DNA of 64,000 nt from Thereva unica (Eukaryota; Arthropoda; Insecta; Diptera; Therevidae), in assembly GCA_949987705.1 (NCBI GenBank), contig OX465283.1:5560207-5624206 (forward strand), read 5' to 3'. The notes beneath the pieces are model-generated. The model searched no databases, was not told the origin of the DNA, and worked only from the letters and a program-made list of their open reading frames with translations. Shown in pieces: positions 1-10,075 of this stretch (its first letter is position 1; each line of letters starts with the position of its first letter). The position numbers were made by a program, and so were the translations under genes.

Positions 1-310
1 AACTATGGCGCCGTGCCGGCCAAGAAAGGATAGACGACCAAATCAGACGAAGGAAATGGAATTGGGTTGGCCACACCTTGCGACGCGAAAATGAAAATCT
101 AGCCAAACAGGCCCTCGACTGGAATCCGCAAGGATCCCGTCGAGTCGGAAGACCTAGGACAACATGGAGGAGAACCCTACTAGCAGAAGCCGCAACAACT
201 GGGAGATCCTGGTCGGAGCTGAGAGCTGTCGCGCAAAACAGAGTCCGCTGGAGGGCAACTGTTTCCGCCCTATGTCCCATGAGGGATTATAGGAGCACAA
301 TGATGATGCT
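1..310 (+). mobile_element. RTE-like LINE (family B), 3' end, cut by window edge
   Basis: The reading frame from about position 30 encodes the C-terminal tail typical of RTE-like endonuclease-reverse transcriptases: a GHTLRR segment, WNPQGSRRVGRPRTTWRR, then SW.EL...AQNRVRWR and a terminal ALCP near 272. It is followed at once by the stop region and a short (ATG)n tail at about 299-310, the simple-repeat 3' end usual for RTE elements. Catalytic domains lie upstream of the window. The same family recurs truncated at 33391-33756, 46020-46205 and 59680-59860, all on the minus strand. The frame here is open for 78 codons, so this is one of the better-preserved pieces. The assignment to RTE rather than another restriction-like clade is from the tail motifs only. 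Confidence 0.75.
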
Positions 311-470
311 CTAGATTACTATTGCTTGACAATTAGAACGCAGGGATATGGCGGTTTTGACTTTTTGGGTTTCATGCTAGTTTCGCAGCCCTTAGATGAA
401 TAGTAGGCAGGGATATGGGGTTTTCACAATTTTGTTCCAATGCAGTTTCCCTCTTTGTGGTGGGCCTGCT
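311..470 (+). repeat. Dispersed repeat, copy 1 (partner at 35181-35340)
   Basis: The sequence beginning TAGATTACT, then TTGACAATTAGAAC and CAGGGATATGGC, is repeated with modest divergence at 35181-35340, again directly before LINE reverse-transcriptase sequence. It includes a second internal CAGGGATRTGGGGTTTTCAC. It has no open frame. It may be part of a LINE body or an independent short repeat; I do not recognise it. Confidence 0.6.
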
Positions 471-775
471 TGGGAGTAATGCTGGATAACAGACTCAACT
501 GAAATGCTCAACTGGACTAAGCTCACTGAGACCTGCGCTAGGCTTAAACTTAGGAATCCTTCCAAAACAGATGATGGGTGATTTAAGGTACTCCTCTGAC
601 ATAATGCCGGCCAGGAAAATAGGATCTCGCTCTGCTGGGTCACCGAACACTGCAGTAGTGAAGGCAATGAGGCTGCGGACATTCTTAAATCTGAGACGAT
701 GGTTCCAATACATAGGCCTAACTTGGTCGCAATCTTCACCATATGGTTTGTTCCACTCTAATCAGAATAATAAAA
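471..775 (+). pseudogene. RNase H-bearing LINE (I/Loa-like) fragment, internally deleted
   Basis: Short stretches match the longer remnant at 8050-9400. Positions 478-525 match the thumb region (NAQLD motif, compare 8125-8165). Positions 600-690 match the RNase H end (Q-R-S-A-G then GNEAAD, compare 8840-8900). Positions 695-765 match the C-terminus (RPNLVAIFTIWFVPL, compare 9320-9365). The intervening sequence present in the longer copy is missing, so this is an internally deleted, frameshifted relic. Family naming is an inference from the presence of an RNase H domain after the reverse transcriptase. Confidence 0.5.
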
Positions 776-1968
776 TAATTAGAGAGTATCGCAGACTTTT
801 ATCTATATTTTGTATAGTTGCCAAATTTGGAGGGGGCAGCAAATTTAGGGTCCCCTGTCTGACAGAAATCCACTTTACGCCCATGGGACAAATACCAGGA
901 AGAACTAATTTTTTAGAGAGTGTGTAACAACAACGAGAAAATTTTGTAACTTTTCAAATCTAAACAAACTTAGCCCTGAATTTCCAGTTTTAATCACAGA
1001 AAAATGAAATTTTCAACGAAATGAAACTAAAACTCGAACCTGTTCATCAGTTTTTATCAATTTAAATTCATTCCAATTTTTGCTTTTCAAACCTGATTCA
1101 TCGCTCATTCGGTTATTGCCTGATGACTATCATCGTGGCACTGATTTTGTGAATTCATCATCATCATTGCAACTTGTAAAACAAAAAAATCGAAAATCAT
1201 AATTTTTTTTACTTTACACTAAAGCTGCGCGCGCGATAAATTTCTTTAAATGTCAAGGTTCACCTTACAACGGTAGATCTTTCAATTAACCTCGTTTTAA
1301 ACAAAAACAACTTTTTCGATTGTAGTTGTTGTAGTGTTATTGTTGTTGCTTTTGTTGTTGTTGTTATTTTGTAACGACTCTGTGCTGATCGCACGCCTAC
1401 AAATGAATTCATCGTTTTTGGTTATTGATTACTTAACTTTTTCCCAAATACAAGGATGAATTTGGAAAGAGAAAGGCCATAAAAGAAAATTTGCAATTTG
1501 ATAATGGAAACGTGATTTTTTCTGGATTTTATTTTTTGGACAAATTAGTAAGTTTGACTAAAAAACTAACGTTTAAATATAGTATAAACCTCTTATCCTC
1601 AAAAGTCAGCCAAAAAACCTTTTTTGCTTAAAGATTAACATTTCCGACAAATTCATGGCGTTTTCCGATAGATGGCATTGGATATGGCCAAATATGTCAA
1701 AACTGTTTACGCTATTTCGGAAAAATGACAATTCATTTCTCCAAAGAAAACTTGAAATCATAAATTGTCTGTCTTCGTTTTGTACCTTTTAAAAAACTAA
1801 ATAAGCAAGTGTGCATTTAAGGCATTTGGTGTTTTTCAATAATAGAGGCAAAGCATAATAGGCAAAGATAGTAAGATAATACCAATAGCCTATATGAGAA
1901 CATTGATATAGGCCAGAGAGAATTATTGTAGGCATGCTTTAGAATTCGCTGTCAGTAAGAGTAGACAA
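776..1968. other. AT-rich non-coding stretch with (GTT)n tract
   Basis: No frame of interest. A degenerate GTT/TTG microsatellite lies at about 1322-1366. Otherwise there are poly-A/T runs; I see no RNA gene or element boundary. Confidence 0.5.
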
Positions 1969-4757
1969 GATGCCGGGCGCGTTAAAAATACTGACATTAG
2001 TATTGCTAAACTCCATCGTCCTGGTCCCAAGTCAAAGGTGTGAAAGGAAGAAGATCTGCCTAATTGACCAGAATCAGGAAACCGAAGAAACTAGGCAAGA
2101 AACCGCATGGAAACATGAACTTACCATTCACGAAAAAATGCTACTGCATCCGGGGCAGCCGATGTGCCAGTACTGGCGACCAGGGATGCTGGTAAGAAGT
2201 GGGTTACTGGCTGAAGACTCAAATTAGTCACACCAAATATGGAAATTCAAATCGCCGCGAGAGTGTACGAACAGGACATCACGGTCGGTGGATTAAACAA
2301 AAAGGACATCTCGTCGGTCAAAAGGAAATCATAGCAATGGAATTATCGAAATGCAAAATATCAGTTGTTGGGCTATCGGAACTACGACTTACCGGATTAG
2401 GGATATTGACGATCGTCCTGTCAACAAACACGAAACAATGACGCTTTACAATTCCGGTGGTGAGAAACGAGAGGCCGGCGTCGAGTTTATGGTCGATCGA
2501 CGGGCTGCCAGTAGGGTTACCGTCTTCCAATCGATATCCGAACGTTTGGTGGGTATAACCATCTGTGGAAGGATCAAGACCTATATCGCATCCGTTTATG
2601 CGCCGACCGAGACCAGCCTGGACGCGAACAAGGACGAATTTTGCGATCAGCTTAAACAGACGCTGGATACGATACCTCCAACGGAATTGATCATACTCCC
2701 GGAGGACTTTAATGCATATTCAGGTACAGAACGAACGAACGACAACGGTTTATGCTTCCTTTCATTCGCAGCGTCAAACAATTTGATCGTTGTCACTGGT
2801 ATCTTGCGCCATCCACTCAATCACTCACCTGACGAAGTCCATCCGGCAACGAGTCGGCGATGTTAAAGAACGTTTTAATCAACGCAAGATTCCGATCGAC
2901 GCTCGAAGACGTAAGTGCAATGCGTGGGTCCGATTGAGGGTTGGACCATTATCTTGTTCGAACGACAGTACAAATGCGATTCCAAAGACCGAAGAAAACG
3001 GGGCCACCATCAATCAAGAAGAATTGGGCATGTCTATGGGGTCGGCCAAGAGTTTTAAAGGGTATTATCCAACAAATTCGCGGCGCTCCTAATACCAGTC
3101 GATGTCGATGTAGAAGAAAGCAATTGCCGTCCATTGTGGTATGTGCAATGGAGTTGTGTCCACCTATCCGTAAACGGACGCAGCCATGGATCTCGAACGG
3201 CTGTCTGGACCTCGTCGATCTTCTTAAATGAATGAAACACGTCGATTTCAAACACTACCGACACAGAAGTTCGACAGAAAATTAAATTGGAACGAGAAGC
3301 GTACTGGAATAACGTTGCGGCCGACATGGAAGAAGCGGCGTCGAGGCACGAGTACCGGACGCTGTACCAGATAACCGGGCGGTGAGGCGGTAAAACAACA
3401 TCAACACACGACAAAATCAAGAATTCGGATGGATCTTTCGTGACCACTCCAAATGGGAGACTGCAGCCAATTCTTCCACCAGCTGTACAACCACGATCCA
3501 CCGCAAGGTCCAGCACCCGAAACGTCAATTTTCGAAATGTCGACAAATCAGTTTCTCGATACCCGACAACCGACAATTGAGGCTACAACAACATCGAAAA
3601 CAAACGAGCCGGAAACAGTAGGCGGGATTTAGACCACATCGAGGATGCTTTGACCAAATATTCGCTCTCCGTCAGCCAATGGAAAAAGGAATTCGTTGCG
3701 GCAAACGAACTGCCGCGGTTTTCATCGATTTCAAATCCGCTTTCGATTGCATCGATTAGAACAGTTTGTGGAGATCCTTGGAAACCGAACGCGTGCCACT
3801 GAAAATCTTCCAACTCAGCGTCGTACGATGGCTCCACCACCAACGTTCTTATTCGAAACTAGTTATCCGAGGAATTGCCGATTCAAACGGGTGTACGACA
3901 GGGATACGTCGCTTCGCAACTTCTCTTCAACGTTGTGATCGACGCGATTATGGGTAAAGCATTCGATGGACGACGCAGAGTTCGATACGACGACAACAAC
4001 TTCGCAACCAACTTAATGTTGGCCGATAATAGTGTCGTCTTCCCCGACACGGGTAAAAATCAATGCGGAAAAGACCAAAGTGCTCACAACGGACGGATCG
4101 AAAGCCAGTGTTCACCTCGACGGAACCCAAATCGAAGATTTCGAAGTTCAAATATTTTGGATCATTGGTTGAGGAAAAGAAAGTGGCATCGAACGCCGAC
4201 GTTCACAACCGCATCGGCCAGGCAACAGCAAAATTCGTCTCACTCAAGTGGTGCATATGGAAACGAACAAATATTACCATCAAAACGAAAGTACGCCTTA
4301 ACCGAACTTTGATCCTTCCGATTCTTCTTTATGGATCGGAAACGTCGACACTGCTCAAGCCGGACGTCAACAAGCTAGAGGTTTCCAAATGCGATGCTTG
4401 AGGCAGATTCTCTGTGTCTCACTGTGCGTTCGCCGATCGCTGAAACAGTTAGACAAAGATGCGATCAACCGACAGTGATCGAAGAAGAAATACAACTGCG
4501 GTCATTTGGACATGTTTGCCGAATGGCTGATAACCGCTTGCCACGTAAACTTCTGTAGCGTAAAATCTGTCTAAAGTATATCGTGGGCGACTTAAACATT
4601 CAACGATTATCAGTTATCGATACTAAAGACGTCGTCAAAAATCGTCAAGAATGGAAACGAATCGTGAATGGAGTTCGACACCCAGCCGCACCGACAGCAA
4701 CGTATGTGTTCGAGGACGTTCCGCTCGGACCGCCAGCCAATCAAAGAAGAAGAAGAA
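1969..4757 (+). pseudogene. RTE-like LINE (family A), copy 1, decayed but near full length
   Basis: Homology blocks occur in element order. The 5' leader starts GATGCCGGGCG (1969) and shares a block ending GTGTGAAAGG (2024-2045) with the minus-strand copy. An AP-endonuclease domain runs about 2280-2960, with a YAPTE-type block and a PEDFNAYSG version of the GDFNA motif near 2700, and DHYLVR near 2945. Reverse-transcriptase palm follows (FIDFKSAFD near 3720, IQTGVRQG near 3880). The C-terminal tail carries GHVCRMADNRLP (about 4508-4545). The catalytic box near 4012-4035 reads LMLADNS, losing the second aspartate, and several frameshifts separate the blocks, so it is dead. It ends in CAAAG followed by (AAG)n at 4742-4757. 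Copies 2 and 3 are at 25198-26870 and 52738-54745. RTE-like is the best call; proteins of this type are often mis-annotated as craniofacial development protein 2-like. Confidence 0.8.
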
Positions 4758-7099
4758 GGCAGGTTTATTTTCATCACGTCAAAATACTCAAGATGTGTTT
4801 ACATAAACATATTTGTACACGACTTGACTCAAGCTTACTTGAAGTCAAGGTGAGTCTGCATGCGTACTTCAGTAGTTGAAAGCTACTTCCAATAGGCTTC
4901 AAGTAAAAAAAAACGGACTTTAATTCAAATTATAATGTTACGTATAACGAATTTTTGAGGCTAATGAGAACTTGCTTTTAGAATCAAATAACCTACATAA
5001 GTCCCAGTAACCCTAACGCCACTTCAACTCCAATTCATGACGTCAAATTATGTATGAAGAAGCTGACCCAGAACCCCTTTTGCTATACTACTCCCCCAAC
5101 TGCCACACACTGCCCCCACTGAATTGACCTTAATTATTTACAGCCCATGACTTCATGATATCAAATCCGATGTGTGATTTCGTAATCATTGTCCATAAAT
5201 ATGATATTATGTAATACCACATAATTTCACATGATATCCTCTCCTACGATGAATTGCACAAAATACCCACACACACACACGCAGGAGGGAGCCTTCAGCC
5301 AGTCATAATCTGACGAATTTACGATTACGACTGATTTAAGGTGTACGCAAGCACCTGCCTTGTAGGCACATTCCACAAGGAACATAAGTCTGGAAATTCT
5401 CAATAATAATAATAAAAAATCCATAAGGATAAAGAAGACACACCCCTAGAATCCTCATGACTCGAAACAACTGCTCGTTCCCCCATCCACCTACCTGTGC
5501 ACCTGGATAGCACGTGGAAACAATGTCACACCTTTAGGATATTACGAGCCTACCACAATTACTCCCGCGGTAATCCAGAATAAAAATATTGACCGTGGCC
5601 TTAAAAAAATTCCCAAGAGGTGTGCCAAAATCCTTAAAAAAAAGGACCTTTCATATTTTCAATATTAATAAAAAAAAATTGTAGCAGCTTTTACAAAACG
5701 CGCTTTTTCGATTTTATACCAACAACACAAAAATGGAAGGACATTTTTTTTTTGTGACAGTAATTCTATAAAAAAAATGTAAAAATAATCCTTAAAAATC
5801 CTGTTCGGCTATGAGGATATATAAAATTGAGTATTGTGTGAAATTTCACAGAAAGTGACTTTGAGAGGATTGTACATATTTCTGTTTGTTCTCCGGTTGC
5901 AAATATATCAAATTTCATTTCTGGTAATAATTAACATTGATCCGAGCCTTTGATGACAAGTCGTTTCGAGTGTCATAGTTACACAATCATAATCCTTCGT
6001 CATTTCAACGTCGATTTTGATTTCAACTGGTTTCTGGGAAATGCTATAGAGAAGAAATACGACGTCATAAGTAATTCGCAGCTCGTATTAAATTTCAATA
6101 TTTATATTCGGTGATAATTGCAGGATCAGAGATAGCTCTATTGTACCATTGATATTACACTATTTTCCACAAGAGAGATATTTTTATTGACTTATATTTC
6201 ATATCAAGCAGGCAACGATGAATTAAGATGACTATTTAAAATATACGTCGACAACTTCAATGGAATTGAAACATCGAGTCTGAATAGTTCTTTCGATTGT
6301 TGATTACCAAACTACAAAATATCATGGAATTGACTACATACGGTCTGAGATCTTATGTACTACATATAGAAAATATGAACATGTCGTCGTAGGGGTTGTG
6401 GGAGATTGAGACTCCGAAGGTACCACCTTGCAATCGTGCACCACCACATACCTGAACGTCATCGCTTCCTCTTTTGGAGCTGACGCGGCTTACGTTGAGG
6501 GTACCTGTAAACGAAAGTTCTGCTGGACAGGGAACATCTTTCGCCCCTACGCCATCCTGTCTTGTACTTAGCAATACATCGTCCTACTAATACCTAAATC
6601 GCAACACAACCCACAAATATCCCTTCCTCCCACCATAAACAATAAAGGTATTCCAAGCAAAACCAATATGCTCTGAAAATTAATTTACCAGATGTGTTAA
6701 TGAGTATTAGCCAGTAAAGTCTGAAAATTTGTGATGTCTGGAAAAAAACCCACCCTGGTACCACGACGTTAATAATAATTTTATATAAAGTGTACCTGGG
6801 CTCCTTTGGTTAAGGATCCTTTCTGATGGGTAAGACTCTCTCTCTCAATATTCTTTGTTTCTTCAGTTGCAACTTTTTCCTAAATTTGTGAGTCGTTCTA
6901 ATACAAGATTTGCACAGAACCAGCGGAGTATCCCCTGGTGGAAGCACTCTATACCAAATAAACCACGCGGCCTTTTGCCCCACTTCACGTTACGTACTGA
7001 AGTGCCAACTTTGACTCAAATCATTATCTTAGATTTTAGACTAAACTGATGTTTTCCCCAGTGACACAAACCCAATTTCAATCTACCAACAATAAATAG
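4758..7099. other. Non-coding stretch, no gene recognised
   Basis: Contains a short (CA)n run at about 5268-5283 and AT-rich sequence with poly-A runs around 5630-5800. A 74-codon minus-strand open frame at 6353-6574 has no ATG and no family I know. I see nothing else. Confidence 0.4.
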
Positions 7100-7350
7100 T
7101 CAAGCATTCACTACTATTCCGATCAGCTAAGTACTAGAACTGGATGTTCAACTTCGAAAGAAGGGCAAAGAAACCAGTCTGTATACCTTTGACAAAAAAT
7201 TACACCGATGGCTCCAAATTAAAATCAGATTTAGGAGCTGTACTTTTCATCCTCTCAAAGAACTTTCTACCTTGGCTTAGAGGTATCTTATCGCAATGGA
7301 GCTTTGAATGGAGTTGGTAGCTACTCACGGTAGTCCGAGAGCGCATTGCA
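7100..7350 (+). pseudogene. RNase H domain scrap of a LINE
   Basis: Around 7198-7260 the plus strand encodes NYTDGSKLKSDLGAVLF, the first catalytic block (TDGSK) of the RNase H domain found after the reverse transcriptase in I/Loa/R1-type LINEs. The frame is lost within about 50 codons. It is a different copy from the RNase H remnant at 8590-8900. Boundaries are approximate. Confidence 0.5.
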
Positions 7351-7452
7351 GAAAATTCTGATATCCATAAATCAGCCTAGATTCGACATTAGTGTCGCTA
7401 CGTAGCGAAACGGCCAAGAAAAAATAAGAGAAAAATAACAACACATATGCAT

Positions 7453-7670
7453 ATACAAAATTTTGGTGGCCGCTTTCGATTGAATCGATTGGAACAGCTT
7501 GTGGAGAGCCTTGGAAACCGAACGCATGCCACTGAAAATCATCCAACGTTCCTATTCGAAGCGACTTATGCGAGGAATTCCCGATTCAAACCGGTTGTGT
7601 CCGACAGGGAGGCGTCGCTTCGCCACTTCTCTTCAACGTTGTGATCGACGCGATACAAAATTTTGGTGGC
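7453..7670 (+). mobile_element. Internal RTE-A reverse-transcriptase scrap between 18-bp direct repeats
   Basis: Positions 7471-7652 match the internal palm region of RTE-A (compare 3735-3955 and the minus copy near 25430-25640), covering the segment from the FKSAFD aspartate region to the VIDAI block. There is no 3' tail, poly(A) or (AAG)n. The segment is bounded exactly by ATACAAAATTTTGGTGGC at 7453-7470 and again at 7653-7670. The insert has an internal deletion relative to copy 1. The repeats look like a target duplication, but the inserted piece has no element terminus. Confidence 0.8.
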
Positions 7671-8049
7671 AGCGGTGGTCATGATGAAAACAAGTAGACA
7701 TATGGGGAAAATGAAGATGAAAATGTTGCGCTGTGGCAAATGGAGAGGAAATTGCGCGATGGGCAGATAAGCGCCTGTGGATGGCCGTCGTATATAACAC
7801 TAGGGCCATTTTTGTAAGAACTCATCGTGAGTAAGGATGAATTTAATCAGATACCAGAAGACGACGGGAGCTGAGCACTTCCTAAAACCCTGTCATTAGT
7901 ACTGCTGACAAAGCTGGTTACAGAAGAAGGCTGAATTAACATCTACTTTTCATTTCTGAAACGTCTAATAACCGCTGATGAAAAATTTGACACGTGCAGC
8001 AATGGGAAGTGACAAAGATTGTGTGTAAGGCATAGCGAGCCTGTGGACC
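7671..8049. other. Unassigned sequence between LINE scraps
   Basis: No long frame. The segment follows the right 18-bp repeat of the preceding scrap and runs into the RNase H-bearing LINE remnant; it may be disrupted element sequence, but I recognise no motif. Confidence 0.3.
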
Positions 8050-9400
8050 TAAGTCCTATCTGAATCCAGAATTCCACAGATGAATGAGTACTCAAACTCA
8101 GTAAAATATTTTGGTGTTAAGTTAGACACGACACTGAACTGGAACGCTCAACTGGACTACGCCATCGGTAACGCCACAAGAGCCATATAGGCCTGCAAAA
8201 GGCACAAATGATGTACTGGATGTACAATACGATCGTTAATTCTACGGTCAGTTATCCCGCTATAGTTTGGTGGCCCAAGACTAAATAGGTTACGTCGATC
8301 CTCAAATGCAGCAAATTACAGACCTGTCCCCAGCTGCAATGGAGGCAATCATTGGATTGACCATTGCATATCTTTATATGGAAATCCGCCGCCATAAGTG
8401 CCTTGAGACTTCAGATCTCATCCAACTAGCCCTATACAGTCAAAGGACACTTGGATATCCTTAAAAATATCCCAAACATTTCGATTTCCCGCGTATCCGA
8501 CCATCGGTGAACTGCGGTTTAAAGGAAATTTAGGACGATTATCCCGGATCGTTCTGAGTGGGAGGAACTTATTCCTAATGGTGATGCACTGGTTTACCGA
8601 TGGAATATGAGGCTGGTGTCGTAGGATCCGACTCCAAGATCCGGATTGCAATGCCCTTTGTTTTCCAGACTGAAATTCATGCCATTGAGAACTGCGCTAA
8701 ACGCAACCTTAAGAGAGGTTTTGAAAAACGCCAACATTAAAATCTGCTCTGACCGCCAAGCTGCCATCAAGGCACTCTCAACGTGGCGGTTTTCTTCCAA
8801 AACTGTTGCAGGGTGTTTTGACGTGCCCTAGAGCCTGGCCTGACCAGAAGAAATAAGGTCTCGCTCTGCTGGGTCTTCGGATACGGATATTGAGGCTCGC
8901 GAGGGAGGGGTCTGAGACGTTGGTCCAAGGCCCAGAACCGTTCTGTGGCATTTCGTGGTCCACTTCCAAGTAGATAGAGGAATGGATTAAGGGACTAAAA
9001 CTAGTCTATTGGAAATGAGTCCAAGCTCACTTTAAGCAGAACGGACCTAAGGCTGCTGGTGGGTTATTTGACTGGCTACGTAGAGCTGCGGTATCACCTC
9101 TACAACCTAGAACTATCTCAAGAGACAGAATGCCGACTTTGCAAGGAAGACGACGGGACATAATATTCTTTTTGAATGTCCTGCTCTGATCTTGCTTAGA
9201 AAAAAACGTTTATCAGAGAGCTGATGAGCCCTGCTCAAGCCCGTTCTTCGTCAATTAAAGACCTCTTATCTTCGCCCGGAAGGCTGATAGTCTGTTCCGC
9301 TGGTAAGGTACGCACACAATAGACCTAACTTGGCCGCTGTGCTCACCATGTGGGTTGCCCCTCATTCCATAAAAAAATGGTTTGACTGGCAGGGAAACGT
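8050..9400 (+). pseudogene. RNase H-bearing LINE (I/Loa-like), 3' half, heavily decayed
   Basis: Blocks in order: reverse-transcriptase thumb (FGVKLDTTLNWNAQLDYAIG, about 8110-8170); a VSYPAIVW-like block near 8250; a connection rich in LEALLGLT-like sequence (8335-8370); RNase H (VGAGVVGSDSKIRI frame near 8605-8645, then ICSDRQAAIKAL at 8739-8775, the second catalytic aspartate region); then a zinc-knuckle C-terminus (ETECRLCKEDDGT, about 9125-9160, followed by a decayed CPAL block). The last match is PNLAAVLTMWVAP near 9330-9362. Many stops and frameshifts show it is dead. Palm and endonuclease domains are missing here. Clade assignment (I/Loa versus R1 relatives with RNase H) is inference. 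Confidence 0.65.
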
Positions 9401-9529
9401 TCACTATAATCTACTTCTAGTTGGTCAGACCAGTCGATTCTCAACTCGAGTGTACAAAACTAAAGAGATTAAACTAGGCTATTGAATAATAAAGACAAGC
9501 GCCGAAACTTTAGCTTAACCTTTGCCAAA

Positions 9530-10075
9530 AATCCCTGTTCTAGCCTATTTCTTCGGAGATTATCTAGACTCTTGGAACCTTTCTAATGTTCAACCGATAC
9601 TGAAAAAAGGTTACTCAAGAAATTTCTCCACCACCCTTCTCTCCAAAACCAACGAGGCCGTTTATCTAGAGCCTGACCAACTCCTATTAGGCAAATGGCA
9701 CGCCTTCAGATCAAAAATGGTCCTTTTAGTGTGTCTGACAGAACACTTCAACCAAAGCATGCACTGCTTTCGTCGACTTGATTGCTCTGGCTTTTTATAG
9801 AGTTAGGCACCCTGCTCTATTAGCTAAACTCCAAGCTATTGGTATTGAAGAGCTGGATCAACTTTTCTGTCCATCCGTACAATCAAGCTAGTATGGGATA
9901 GCATCAAATGTCATCCTCACTACATCTCCGCCGGTGTTCCCCAGGGATCAGTTTAGATACCTATACTTTTTCTAATGTGCATTCATAAATGACCTACTCG
10001 TTCCTTTCAATCCACTTCACAGCTCCACTGATAACGATATTATGCTTTACTCATACGGTTTCGATAATGCAAGAT
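9530..10075 (+). pseudogene. Decayed Jockey-like reverse-transcriptase fragment
   Basis: The sequence parallels the intact element at 29651-32611. It has DSWNLSNVQPILKKG (9566-9610, compare DSWKLAHVQPIPKKG at about 31210), LVCLTEHFNQS (9726-9758), a GVPQG block (about 9934-9948), FINDLL (9984-10001) and the catalytic-box position near 10022-10045 decayed to STDND. It covers reverse-transcriptase motifs 0 to C only. It is more divergent from the intact copy than the scraps at 37981 and 50015, so it is probably an older insertion. Confidence 0.75.

Noticed and set aside
5268..5283. (CA)n run as a regulatory element
   Set aside because: An ordinary short microsatellite.
6353..6574. Minus-strand open frame of 74 codons in a GC-richer patch
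   Set aside because: It begins at TTG, has no ATG and matches no family I know.
7653..7680. TTTTGGTGGCAGCGGTGG as a retrovirus-like primer-binding site
   Set aside because: It resembles such sites in general form only; no LTR or coding region follows.
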